Positions 24,994 through 33,086 of a stretch of DNA of 35,931 bases are shown piece after piece. Positions within the stretch are counted from its first letter, which is position 1. Each line of letters starts with the position of its first letter. Location: positions 1 to 35,931 of the forward strand of contig JAUVTI010000003.1 of assembly GCA_030601605.1 (NCBI GenBank), written 5' to 3'. A program made the translations under genes and the position numbers. Under the pieces are notes generated by a model, which worked only from the letters and a program-made list of their open reading frames with translations, was not told the DNA's origin and did not search any database. This stretch comes from Gemmatimonadales bacterium (GTDB lineage: Bacteria > Gemmatimonadota > Gemmatimonadetes > Gemmatimonadales > GWC2-71-9).

Positions 24994-26072
24994 GGTCCCC
25001 CGCCTGGCTGTTCGCGGCGGGACTGGCTCTGCTCTCGGCGGCCTGTGAGCACACGACGCCGCTCGAGTACGAGCCGCCGGAGGCGCTCCCTCCCGCGAGC
25101 GACGCTCTCCCGCGCCGTCTGACCTTCAATCCGGGAGACGACCGCAACCCCTCGGTGTCCGGAGGGGTGCTGGCGTTCAGCCGGTTCGAGCTGGGCGATG
25201 AGCGCTCCGTTCCGGGTGGGTTCGAGGTCGCGGAGCGGTGCATCGCGCTGCTGCCTTACGAGGGAGGCACTATCTCGGCGCGGTACTGTCCGTCCCCGTT
25301 CGCCGTCCCCGAGGACTCCGTAGTGACCTGGGTGGAGCCGGTTCTGTCTCCCGACGGAGCGCGGATCGCCTACCTGTGGGAGAAGAGCCATCTGCACGAC
25401 GTGCGCACCCCAAAGCGCGAGTTGAGGGTGGCGCCGGCCGAGAGCCCGGAGGAAGCCGAAGTGAGTTGGAGTGCACTGTGGACGATGCCCGACGGACGGC
25501 GACCGACCACGGTCATCAAGCCCTCCTGGACGGGCGCCGACCACCTCCGCTTCCTGGCCGGACTGGACAGCGTCTTCAAGGTGAAGGGCGGCGGCTCCAC
25601 GCGGGCCACCGACACGATCACCGTTGCCTACGCCCTCGTTGACCTCGACCTCACCACGCTCGAAGCCACGGTCGTGCCGGGTGCGGACTCGGCGATTGCG
25701 TACGCGCCGGCGCCGGACGGTGGGGCGTGGATCGTGCAGCGCTCCGATTCCACGCGGCTCTTTCACCTGCCGCCGGGCTCTGCCACGCCGCAGGAGATCG
25801 GCTCCTTCTCGGCGCCCGTGTACGACTTGGCCAACGTCGACGGGGTTCCCGTGGCAGGCATCGCCGGCAGCACCGTGGAGGCGCTGGACCTCGCCACGGG
25901 CATCAGCAATACGGTCGGCATTCTGGGCGGGCAGGTCAGGCGTGTGGCGGTCGTGCCCGGCACGCGGCGGTACGTGGCCGAGGTGGAAGTCTTCACTGAG
26001 ACCTTCACAGGTCCGGGAGGGGTAACCCTCCAGGCGGGCTCGGCCAACCTCTGGCTGCTGGAGCTTCCGTAG
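24990..26072 (+). CDS. Envelope lipoprotein, beta-propeller-like, partner of the TonB receptor
   Basis: A 360-residue protein with a signal peptide and lipobox LSAAC (Cys19), starting at TTG 24990 inside the receptor stop (TTGA). The mature part is beta-rich with repeats resembling TolB/WD40-like propeller blades: SGGVLAFSRFELGD, EPVLSPDGARIAYLWEK, DGGAWIVQRSDSTRLFHLPPG, and a final blade with VRRVAVVPGTRRYVAEVE. LSPDGARIAYLW is the most typical blade motif. I do not recognise a named family. Tight coupling to the receptor suggests a surface or periplasmic ligand-binding partner, by analogy with receptor/lipoprotein pairs elsewhere; this is inference. Three cysteines (in ERCIAL, ARYCPS and the lipidated one) are visible, so one internal disulfide is possible. 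Confidence 0.82.
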   Translation: MRSPAWLFAAGLALLSAACEHTTPLEYEPPEALPPASDALPRRLTFNPGDDRNPSVSGGVLAFSRFELGDERSVPGGFEVAERCIALLPYEGGTISARYCPSPFAVPEDSVVTWVEPVLSPDGARIAYLWEKSHLHDVRTPKRELRVAPAESPEEAEVSWSALWTMPDGRRPTTVIKPSWTGADHLRFLAGLDSVFKVKGGGSTRATDTITVAYALVDLDLTTLEATVVPGADSAIAYAPAPDGGAWIVQRSDSTRLFHLPPGSATPQEIGSFSAPVYDLANVDGVPVAGIAGSTVEALDLATGISNTVGILGGQVRRVAVVPGTRRYVAEVEVFTETFTGPGGVTLQAGSANLWLLELP

Positions 26073-26131
26073 CGGCGATAGCGATCCACACGCATGTTGA
26101 GACTCCATGTGGACACATTGTGGGGACGTTG

Positions 26132-26917
26132 ATGACCGGATTCGGGTCCGGCGACGCTGAGTGCAGCCGCGCGGTAGAGCTCCTCGCCGGCTGCGGACGC
26201 GGTGTGGCGCTCACGGGCGCGGGTATGTCACAGGAGTCGGGTGTACCGACGTTCCGCGATGCCCTGACGGGCTGGTGGGCGCGCTACGATCCGATGCAGC
26301 TAGCCACACCCGAGGCGTACCGAACCGATCCCGCCCGTGTCTTCGGTTGGTACGTGTACCGCTGGAGGATGGCTCGCCAGGTGGAGCCCCACGCCGGCCA
26401 TCTGGCGCTGGCCGATGTGGCCCGCTCCTTTGACCACTTCGCCGTCGTGACCCAGAACGTGGACGGCCTGCACCGGCGCGCCGGGAGCGAGGACATCATC
26501 GAGCTGCACGGGTCGCTCGAGGCCTTCCGCTGCGTGGGCGGCAGACACCCGTTCGATCCGGAGCGGTTCCGAGACCTGGACCTGCCCGAGGGGGGCGGCG
26601 TCGAGCCGCCCGCGTGCGCCACCTGCGGCAGCCCGATCCGGCCCGGCGTGGTGTGGTTCGGGGAGCAGCTGCCGAGCGACGCGATCGGGCGGGCCCACGA
26701 GCTCGTCACGACGTGCGACGCCCTGCTGGTGATCGGCACCTCGTCGGTCGTGTACCCGGCGGCCGGCCTCCCCGACCTGGCCCTCACGGCGGGCGCCACG
26801 GTGATCGAGATCAACCCGGACCGCACGCCGCTCTCGCCGCGCGCCACGCTGCACTGGCCGGCGACGGCGGGGGAGGCCCTGCCCCAGCTGGCCGCGGCGC
26901 TGGCGGGGACGGCTTGA
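26132..26917 (+). CDS. cobB: NAD-dependent protein deacylase, sirtuin class III (CobB type)
   Basis: Removes acyl groups from protein lysines using NAD. The 261-residue product (ATG 26132, preceded by GGGGA; GTG 26120 is an alternative) has the NAD-binding GAGMSQESGVPTFR, QNVDGLH (108-114), catalytic HGS (His126), IGTSSVVYPA and EINPD. Tyr74 and Arg77 in WYVYR fit the YxxR pair that marks desuccinylase/demalonylase-capable (SIRT5/CobB) sirtuins. The zinc module is asymmetric: CATC is intact, but the first pair is CVGG with a nearby His, much as E. coli CobB has CSQS. The gene has a 59-base gap behind the lipoprotein gene and a 69-base gap before pyk. A role in controlling central metabolism fits the neighbour pyk but is not shown. 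Confidence 0.92.
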   Translation: MTGFGSGDAECSRAVELLAGCGRGVALTGAGMSQESGVPTFRDALTGWWARYDPMQLATPEAYRTDPARVFGWYVYRWRMARQVEPHAGHLALADVARSFDHFAVVTQNVDGLHRRAGSEDIIELHGSLEAFRCVGGRHPFDPERFRDLDLPEGGGVEPPACATCGSPIRPGVVWFGEQLPSDAIGRAHELVTTCDALLVIGTSSVVYPAAGLPDLALTAGATVIEINPDRTPLSPRATLHWPATAGEALPQLAAALAGTA

Positions 26918-26986
26918 CCGAATCGGCGCTGCACCCGGCCACCGCAGGCGTGTGCAGGGCCCGACCAAAGCACAGCCAGGAGCACG

Positions 26987-28420
26987 ATGACAGACCCTAA
27001 ACACTTTCGCCGCACGAAGATAGTAGCCACGCTGGGCCCGGCGTCATGCGACGAGCGAGTAATCACTCGACTCATCGATGCCGGTTTGGACGTGGTCCGC
27101 ATCAACAGCTCGCACGGCGACCCGGCCGAGTGGAGCCAGTGGATCGGGCGCGTGCGCAGGGCCGCAGAGGCCGCTGAGCGCTTCGTTGGCGTCCTGGTGG
27201 ACCTCCAGGGCCCCCGCATTCGCGTGGGCCGGCTTGGGGCGCCTGTGACGCTCGAATCGGGTGCTGAGGTGGTATTCGCGCCCGAGCAGTCGGCGGCGGC
27301 CGGGGAGATCCCGACGACCTACGACGCCCTGGCTCAGGACGTCCCGCCCGGGACGCGCCTCCTGCTGGATGACGGCCTCCTCGCGGTGGACGTGACCCGG
27401 GTCGAGGGCGACCGCGTGTACGGCGTGGTGGAGCACGGCGGGCCTCTGAGAAGCAACAAGGGGATCAACCTGCCGGGTGTGGCGGTGAGCGCGCCGACGG
27501 TCACCCAGCGCGACCGCCGCATGCTGGAGGTCGCGTTGGAGCACGGGGCGGACATGATCGCCGTCTCGTTCGTGCGGCGGGCCGAGGACGTCGAGGAGGT
27601 GCGCGGGCTGGTCCCGGCAGGGGTGCGGATCGTGGCCAAGATCGAGAAGGCGGAAGCGATCGAGGACCTCACCCGCATCCTGGAGGCATCGGACGCCATC
27701 ATGGTGGCTCGCGGCGACCTCGGAGTGGAGCTCCCCTACGAGGAAGTGCCACTGGCCCAGAAGCGCCTCATCGCGCGGGCCAACCGCCGCGCCCGGCCCG
27801 TGATCACGGCCACCCAGATGCTGGAGTCCATGGTGCAGAGCCCGCGGCCCACTCGCGCCGAGGCGTCCGATGTGGCCAACGCCATCCTCGACGGCACCGA
27901 CGCGGTCATGCTCTCCGCCGAGACGGCCATCGGCGAGTACCCGGTGGAGGCGGTGCGCGCCATGGCGAGCATCATCGAGGAGATCGAACGCTCCACGGTG
28001 GGGTCGGGCGCGCCGCGGCGGCGGCGCAGCGACGCGCCCGCCTCCCTGGTGCGACCCCACTCAACGGCCGACGCGATCGCGTTCGCCACCGGTATCGCCG
28101 CTGAGATGATCGACGCGCCGCTGATCGTGTGCCTCACGTCGAGCGGCTTCACGGCGCGCAAGATCGCCGCGCACCGGCCGGTGACGCCGATTACGGGCAT
28201 CTCCGCCGACGAGGCCACCTGTCGTTGGCTCTCGCTGGTGTGGGGAGTGCGGCCGGCGCTGACCGAGCACTTCCCGACGTTCGAGGCGATGCTGGGCAGC
28301 GCGCGCGAGCGCCTGAAGGCGCGCGGTGTGGTGGTGGAGGGCGACCGGATAGTCGTGACGGCCGGCGTGCCGTTCGACGAGCCCGGCACCACCAACCTCC
28401 TCAAGGTCGTGGCGATTTGA
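26987..28420 (+). CDS. pyk: Pyruvate kinase
   Basis: Final ATP-forming step of glycolysis: phosphoenolpyruvate plus ADP to pyruvate plus ATP. The 477-residue protein shows RRTKIVATLGPAS, VVRINSSHGD (the usual NFSHG here reads NSSHG), KIEKAEAIEDL with the catalytic lysine, MVARGDLGVELP metal site, TATQMLESM, and ILDGTDAVMLSAETAIGEYPVEAV. The C-terminal allosteric domain is complete and ends TNLLKVVAI. The start ATG 26987 follows AGGAG with 4-base spacing. Its TGA stop is overlapped by the TTG start of the downstream hydrolase gene (TTGA), so the two are coupled. Whether it is activated by sugar phosphates cannot be told from sequence. Confidence 0.97.
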   Translation: MTDPKHFRRTKIVATLGPASCDERVITRLIDAGLDVVRINSSHGDPAEWSQWIGRVRRAAEAAERFVGVLVDLQGPRIRVGRLGAPVTLESGAEVVFAPEQSAAAGEIPTTYDALAQDVPPGTRLLLDDGLLAVDVTRVEGDRVYGVVEHGGPLRSNKGINLPGVAVSAPTVTQRDRRMLEVALEHGADMIAVSFVRRAEDVEEVRGLVPAGVRIVAKIEKAEAIEDLTRILEASDAIMVARGDLGVELPYEEVPLAQKRLIARANRRARPVITATQMLESMVQSPRPTRAEASDVANAILDGTDAVMLSAETAIGEYPVEAVRAMASIIEEIERSTVGSGAPRRRRSDAPASLVRPHSTADAIAFATGIAAEMIDAPLIVCLTSSGFTARKIAAHRPVTPITGISADEATCRWLSLVWGVRPALTEHFPTFEAMLGSARERLKARGVVVEGDRIVVTAGVPFDEPGTTNLLKVVAI

Positions 28421-29199
28421 GCGACCGCCTCGTCATCCTCGGCTCGGGGACGTCGTTTGGCGTGCCCGTGATCGGCTGTGACTGTGCCGTGTGCTCCTCC
28501 GACGACCCCCGCGACCGCCGCACGCGCACCTGTGCCGTCGTGGAGGTGGGTGGGTCCCGCATCCTGATCGACACTCCCCCCGAGCTCAGGCTGCAGCTGG
28601 TGCGCGAGGGAGTGGGGTCGGTGGACGCGGTGCTCTACACCCACGAGCACGCTGATCACATCCACGGCATCGATGACCTGCGGGCCATCTCGGTCAGGCT
28701 CGAGCAGGGCAAGCTGCCCGTTTACGGCCCCGCCGAGACGATTGCCCGACTCGAGGCGCGCTTCGACTACATCTTCGATGACGGTGTTGCGCCGCCGCCG
28801 GGGACCAGCAAGCCGCAGCTCGTTGCCACCGCCGTGGAACCGTACGAGGAGTTCGAGGTCGCCGGGATCGCGGTACTTCCACTGGAGTGCGATCACGGCG
28901 GCACACGGGTGTTCGGTTACCGCTTCGGACCCGTGGCGTATCTGACCGACGTGAAGCGGGTGCCGCAGGCCACGCTGGACCGGCTGGACGGGGTGGAGGC
29001 GCTGGTGGTGAACGCGCTGTTCGACCGTCCCCACCCGACGCATCTCTCCATCGATGAGGCCGTGGATCTGGCCGCCGCGGTCGGGGCGCGGCGCGCCTAT
29101 CTCACGCACCTGACCCACAGGTTCTCCCACGCGCAGCTGGAATCCCGGCTGCCTGACGGGGTATCACCGGCATACGACGGGCTCGAGATTGCGTTTTGA
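28417..29199 (+). CDS. Metallo-beta-lactamase-fold hydrolase, PhnP-like
   Basis: A 260-residue metal-dependent hydrolase of the PhnP/RNase Z-like group. The start is TTG 28417 within the pyk stop and gives SDRLVILGSGTSFGVPVIG, followed by the structural-zinc motif CDCAVC, a DPRDRRTRTCAVVE stretch, ILIDTPPELRLQL, the metal-binding THEHADHIHGIDDLR (HxHxDH) and later His residues in ECDHGG and LTHLTHRFSH. PhnP itself is a phosphodiesterase acting on cyclic ribose phosphates; many relatives have no known substrate, so only the class is assigned. Coupling to pyruvate kinase is not an arrangement I can explain functionally. The stop codon lies inside the -35 box of the next promoter. Confidence 0.88.
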   Translation: MSDRLVILGSGTSFGVPVIGCDCAVCSSDDPRDRRTRTCAVVEVGGSRILIDTPPELRLQLVREGVGSVDAVLYTHEHADHIHGIDDLRAISVRLEQGKLPVYGPAETIARLEARFDYIFDDGVAPPPGTSKPQLVATAVEPYEEFEVAGIAVLPLECDHGGTRVFGYRFGPVAYLTDVKRVPQATLDRLDGVEALVVNALFDRPHPTHLSIDEAVDLAAAVGARRAYLTHLTHRFSHAQLESRLPDGVSPAYDGLEIAF

Positions 29200-29224
29200 C
29201 GGGCCTCTCGCGGGGTGGTAATTT
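29196..29224 (+). promoter_or_regulatory. Strong-looking promoter for the ytxH-yihY genes
   Basis: -35 TTGACG (29196-29201, 5 of 6), a 17-base spacer, extended -10 TGG-TAATTT (29216-29224). The -35 box overlaps the stop codon of the preceding gene. The predicted start near 29231 gives a leader of about 89 bases, unusually long for this window. Confidence 0.6.
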
Positions 29225-29255
29225 CAATGCAGATAACCGGATACGAGTACCAGCG

Positions 29256-29300
29256 ATGCCGAGTGTGCGTCGGGCGAGGTCCCGGGGCGTGTCTCGGCAT
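29256..29300 (+). other. Inverted repeat in the ytxH leader
   Basis: ATGCCGAG (29256-29263) pairs perfectly with CTCGGCAT (29293-29300) across 29 bases that themselves contain a CGGG/CCCG pairing. The structure ends 19 bases before the ATG and just upstream of the Shine-Dalgarno AGGAG. It may be a leader fold controlling translation; it matches no riboswitch family I know. Confidence 0.45.
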
Positions 29301-29319
29301 GTGAGGCGATGGAGGAGTT

Positions 29320-29736
29320 ATGCCACAGGTGCGAGACGACGGTGCGGTGATCATCGTCGAGAAGTCGAACGGCGGGTTCGGCGGCTTCCTGCTGGGGCTG
29401 CTGATAGGGGCCGGTGCCGCGCTGCTGTTTGCTCCGCAGAGCGGTGAGGAGACCAGGGAGGTCATCCGGAGTCGCAGCAGGCAACTCAGGAATGACGCGT
29501 ACGGCCGCGCCGAGGAGTTGCAGGAGCGGGTCGAGGAAGGCTACGAGCGGGCCAAGGAGCGTCTCGAGGAGGGTTTCGAGACCGCCCGGCGCACGATCAA
29601 GGACAAGCGGGAGGACGCGCACAGCGCCGTGGACGCCGGCAAGGCCGCCGTGACCTCCGCCCGCGACGAACTGGAGCGGCGACTCTCGGATTCCCGCGCT
29701 TCGCGCCGCAAGACTCCGGACGAATCCGAGGCCTAG
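29320..29736 (+). CDS. YtxH domain-containing protein
   Basis: A 138-residue protein with a short N-terminal stretch, one glycine-rich membrane helix (GGFGGFLLGLLIGAGAALLFAPQSG, about 18-42) and then a long, highly charged helical region (EELQERVEEGYERAKERLEEGFETARR) typical of YtxH proteins. The helix followed by APxSGEETR is the family signature. Members are linked to general stress in Firmicutes but no biochemical role is known. The start ATG 29320 has AGGAG 2 bases upstream. The gene has its own promoter and structured leader and is followed 21 bases later by the yihY-type gene, so both are probably co-transcribed as an envelope or stress unit. Confidence 0.88.
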   Translation: MPQVRDDGAVIIVEKSNGGFGGFLLGLLIGAGAALLFAPQSGEETREVIRSRSRQLRNDAYGRAEELQERVEEGYERAKERLEEGFETARRTIKDKREDAHSAVDAGKAAVTSARDELERRLSDSRASRRKTPDESEA

Positions 29737-29757
29737 CGTAGCAGCGCGGGCCGAGGC

Positions 29758-30615
29758 ATGAGTGCCCTGCCGCGACGGGGGTGGGCATCCTCCCCCCTCG
29801 GGTTCGTGCGCCGGGTCTTCATCGGCGCCTACGAAGACCAGATCCTCTTTCTCGGGAGCGCGCTGACCTTCGACGCGCTCCTGGCGTCCCTCCCGTTCGT
29901 CGTCCTGCTCCTCGCGGCGCTCGGCTACTTCGTGAGCGGCCAGGACGCGATGACGGACGTTCTGGCCCTGCTGGGGCAGATCCTGCCGGGCGGAACCGAA
30001 GAAGGGGGCGGGCCACTGGCGGGGGCTGAGGACATCATCACCGGGGTGATGAACAGCCGTGCAGAGCTGACCATCTACGGTATCCCGCTCTTCCTCTGGT
30101 TTGCCACCCGGTTCTTCAGCGCAATCCGCTCCTCCCTGAACGAGATCTTCGACACCTACGAGTCGCGCTCCTACTTGGTGGGGAAGGGTGTGGACCTCTT
30201 CCTCTTGATCGTGACGCTCGTGCTGCTCGTTGCGAACGCGCTCCTCACGGTGATCGTGGCCAACTTTCCGTTCGTGGGACGCTTCGTCGTCGGCATCTCG
30301 ATCTACCTTGTGGGGCTCTCCCTGTTCTTCATCATCTACACGATCGCGCCGACGCGGACGATGCGGTGGGACACCGCGGTGGTGGCCGCCGCCGTCGCAT
30401 CGTTGGGGTTCGAGATCGCGAAGAAGTTCTTCACGCTGTACCTGACGCGCGTTGCCACGGTGGACCGCCTCGTCTCCAACGCGAACGCGATCGCCGTGCT
30501 CCTGTTCGTCGTGTGGATCTACTTCATGGCCTGCATCTTCCTGGTGGGGGGCGAGGTCGCCGAGACCTATGATCTGCGCCGCCGCCAGCGGGAGCAGAAG
30601 GCTATTCTGGAGTGA
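29758..30615 (+). CDS. YihY/BrkB family inner-membrane protein
   Basis: A 285-residue protein with about six membrane helices, of the YihY/virulence factor BrkB family (once misnamed RNase BN). Recognisable stretches include the N-terminal amphipathic segment, SALTFDALLASLPFVVLLLA, the IYGIPLFLWFATRFFSAIRSSLNEIFD block and the final VLLFVVWIYFMACIFLVGGEVAE, followed by a basic cytoplasmic tail (YDLRRRQREQK). The function of the family is not settled; transport or lipid-related roles have been proposed. The start ATG 29758 directly follows the ytxH gene by 21 bases. A 31-base gap leads to the aldolase gene, so these three may form one transcript. Confidence 0.9.
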   Translation: MSALPRRGWASSPLGFVRRVFIGAYEDQILFLGSALTFDALLASLPFVVLLLAALGYFVSGQDAMTDVLALLGQILPGGTEEGGGPLAGAEDIITGVMNSRAELTIYGIPLFLWFATRFFSAIRSSLNEIFDTYESRSYLVGKGVDLFLLIVTLVLLVANALLTVIVANFPFVGRFVVGISIYLVGLSLFFIIYTIAPTRTMRWDTAVVAAAVASLGFEIAKKFFTLYLTRVATVDRLVSNANAIAVLLFVVWIYFMACIFLVGGEVAETYDLRRRQREQKAILE

Positions 30616-30646
30616 GCGCGGCGGCCCACGCGAGAAAGCGGAGAGA

Positions 30647-31675
30647 ATGTCCGACCGAGTGATCGATCTCAGGAGTGACACGGTCACCCGGCCGTCGGCG
30701 CCAATGCGACGCGCGATGGCCGAGGCCGAGGTCGGTGACGACGTGCTGGACGGTGACCCCACGACGCGGCGTCTGGAGCAGCGCGTCGCGGAGCTGCTCG
30801 GCAAGGAGGCCGCGCTCTTCTTCCCGTCGGGCATCCAGGCCAACCAGACCGGCGTGTGGCTGCACGTCGAGCGGGGGACGGAGTTGATCCTGGAAGCCGG
30901 CGCGCATCTCCTGAACTACGAGTCGGCGGCGATAGCCGGGCTCTCGGGGGCGCAGGTGCGCCCCGTGACGGCGCCCGACGGGGTGCTCACGGCCGAACTG
31001 GTGGCGCAGGCCTGGCGTCCGGTGTCGGCGCACGAGCCGCGCATCTGTGCGGTCGCCGCGGAGAACACGCACAACGCCGCCGGCGGCAGGGTGACGCCGG
31101 TGGACGTATGGGATGAGCTGACCGCTCTGGTCGCTGATCGCGGGGTGCCGCTCCACCTCGACGGCGCGCGGCTGTGGAATGCGGCCGTGGCTCAGGGCGT
31201 GTCGCCGGCGCGCCTCGCTGAGGGCGCTACGACGGTGATGGTGTGCCTCTCCAAGGGGCTTGGCTGCCCGGTCGGGAGCTGTCTGGCGGGCCCGGCGGAT
31301 CTCATGGAGCGCGCAGTGACCATACGCTGCCGGCTCGGCGGCGGCATGCGCCAGTCGGGCATCCTCGCGGCGGCCGGTCTCTACGCGCTGGAGCACAACC
31401 TGTCGCGTCTCGAGGAGGACCACGCCAACGCGCGGCTGCTCGCCGAACGGCTCGAAGGTCACGAGGTCGTGCGGCCGCTCGAGCCCGACACCAACATCGT
31501 GATGCTCGACCTCGTCGGCGCCACCGCGGAGGCGGCCCTGGCCCGGCTCGCCGATGCGGGCGTTCTGCTGCTTCCCTTCGGTCCGACCCGCCTGCGGGCC
31601 GTCGCCCACCTCGATGTGTCCCGCGACGACATGATCCGGGCCGCCGAGACCATAGCTCGGGTCCTGAACTCCTGA
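30647..31675 (+). CDS. ltaE: Low-specificity L-threonine aldolase
   Basis: Pyridoxal-phosphate enzyme splitting L-threonine or L-allo-threonine into glycine and acetaldehyde. The 342-residue product starts MSDRVIDLRSDTVTRP and shows EVGDDVLDGDPT, EAALFFPSGIQANQ, AENTHNAAGG, LHLDGARLWNAAV and the cofactor lysine Lys203 in CLSKGLGCPVGS, all standard for the beta-eliminating lyase family. The LtaE-type enzymes are of similar length (about 330-345). The start ATG 30647 follows a purine-rich GGAGAGA; the longer open frame extending to 30452 overlaps the yihY-type gene and is not real. It may support glycine supply. The downstream trkA gene lies 64 bases away and has a separate role. Confidence 0.95.
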   Translation: MSDRVIDLRSDTVTRPSAPMRRAMAEAEVGDDVLDGDPTTRRLEQRVAELLGKEAALFFPSGIQANQTGVWLHVERGTELILEAGAHLLNYESAAIAGLSGAQVRPVTAPDGVLTAELVAQAWRPVSAHEPRICAVAAENTHNAAGGRVTPVDVWDELTALVADRGVPLHLDGARLWNAAVAQGVSPARLAEGATTVMVCLSKGLGCPVGSCLAGPADLMERAVTIRCRLGGGMRQSGILAAAGLYALEHNLSRLEEDHANARLLAERLEGHEVVRPLEPDTNIVMLDLVGATAEAALARLADAGVLLLPFGPTRLRAVAHLDVSRDDMIRAAETIARVLNS

Positions 31676-31739
31676 GAGTGTTGCCGAAAGCGCCGCCCGA
31701 TGCCTTATTGTGGCGTCGATCAGCGGTAGAAAGGCTGCC

Positions 31740-33086
31740 ATGCATATCGTCGTCGTAGGCGCCGGCGAAGTTGGCTACCACGTCGCCGAGCGCCTCTCCA
31801 ACCAGCAGCACGATGTAGTGGTGGTGGACGTCGAGCCCCAGCGGCTGGAGTACGTGGCCAACCACATCGACGTCGCCGTTGTGGAGGGGAGCGGCACCAG
31901 CCAGGCCGTGCTGGAGCAGGCCGGCATCCGCAAGGCCGGATTGCTCATCGCGGTCACGAACATCGACGAAGTGAACCTCGTTTCCTGCATGAGCGCCCGT
32001 GGGACGCCCAACATGACCAAGGTCGCGCGCGTCTCGAACCCCGACTTCTATCGCGACGCACGCAATCTCAAGCCGGACTTGTTCGGCGTTGACGTGCTCA
32101 TCAATCCGGAGCGCGAGCTGGCCCTCGAGACGGTGCGGCTGCTCCGCTCGACGGCCGCGACCGATATCGCGGTGTTCGCGGGCGGCGCCCTTCAGTTGCT
32201 GGGGTTCGACGTGGAGGAGGGGGCTCCGATAGCGGGGCGCTGTCTGGCGGACCTGGCGGTGGAAGAGGGAGATCGCCCGCTGCTTCTGGTTGCGCTCGAG
32301 CGGAACGAAGAGACGATCGTCCCGACCGGCGACACCGTGATCGAAGTGGGTGACCACCTCTACGTGGCCGCTACCGCGGCCGAGATCCCGCGCGCGCTGG
32401 CGCTCCTGGGGTACGAGAGCTCATCGGTCAAGCGCGTGATGATCACGGGCGGGAGCACCGAGGCATTCTACCTGGCCCAGCTGCTGGAGCAGCACCACGT
32501 GCACGTCACCATGTTGGTGGCCGACCGCGTCCGGGCGCGGCAACTGGCCGAGAGGCTGGACCGCATCCTGGTGCTGCACGGCGACGCGACCGACGTCGAG
32601 CTGCTGGAGCTCGAGGGCGTGGGCGGTGCGGACGGATTCGTGGCCCTCAGCGACATGGACGAGACCAACATCCTCTCTTCGCTGGTGGCCAAGCAAGCCG
32701 GCGTCAAGCGTGTCATCACGCTTGTGAACAAGAAGGACTACGTGCCCCTGGCGCGCCGTATCGGCATCGACGCCGCCGTGAGCCCGCGGCTCTCGGCCGC
32801 AAACGCGATCCTGCGCTACGTGCGCCGCGGCAGCGTGACCCGCGTGGCCACGTTCAAGGGGAGCGACGCCGAGGCGATTGCATTCGAGGTCTCCGCGAAC
32901 TCGCCCGTCGTGGGCAAGCGACTCGCGGAAATCGACTTTCCCAAGGGAGCCATCGTTGCGGCCATCGTGCGCGGCACCGAGGTGACGGTTCCGCGCGGCA
33001 ACGACGTGTTCGAGGCCGGCGACAGCGCGATCGTGTTCGCGCTGTCCGACGCAATTGCGGACGTCACCGCCATGTTCCCTTCGTGA
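31740..33086 (+). CDS. trkA: Trk system potassium uptake regulatory protein TrkA
   Basis: Cytoplasmic NAD(H)- and nucleotide-binding regulator of the TrkH potassium channel. The 448-residue product has the tandem RCK arrangement of full-length TrkA: first Rossmann domain (MHIVVVGAGEVGYHVAERL, GxGxxG at 7-12; acidic end VVVVD), RCK-C near 130-225, a second Rossmann domain (VMITGGSTEAFYLAQLL, about 235-350) and a second RCK-C to the end. The start ATG 31740 has AAAGG upstream; the in-frame start at 31710 is less likely. A weak candidate promoter (TTGCCG 31681, TATTGT 31706, long spacer) precedes it. Its stop overlaps the trkH start by 4 bases (GTGA), as expected for a two-protein complex. Confidence 0.96.
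   Translation: MHIVVVGAGEVGYHVAERLSNQQHDVVVVDVEPQRLEYVANHIDVAVVEGSGTSQAVLEQAGIRKAGLLIAVTNIDEVNLVSCMSARGTPNMTKVARVSNPDFYRDARNLKPDLFGVDVLINPERELALETVRLLRSTAATDIAVFAGGALQLLGFDVEEGAPIAGRCLADLAVEEGDRPLLLVALERNEETIVPTGDTVIEVGDHLYVAATAAEIPRALALLGYESSSVKRVMITGGSTEAFYLAQLLEQHHVHVTMLVADRVRARQLAERLDRILVLHGDATDVELLELEGVGGADGFVALSDMDETNILSSLVAKQAGVKRVITLVNKKDYVPLARRIGIDAAVSPRLSAANAILRYVRRGSVTRVATFKGSDAEAIAFEVSANSPVVGKRLAEIDFPKGAIVAAIVRGTEVTVPRGNDVFEAGDSAIVFALSDAIADVTAMFPS

Noticed and set aside
26085..26113. Inverted repeat TCCACA / TGTGGA before the sirtuin gene
   Set aside because: Only 6 bp with a 17-base loop; this is expected by chance and is not linked to a promoter or terminator signal.
29227..29301. 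A 24-codon cysteine-containing open frame in the ytxH leader
   Set aside because: Its ATG precedes the predicted transcription start at about 29231 and has no ribosome binding site, so a leader peptide is not supported.
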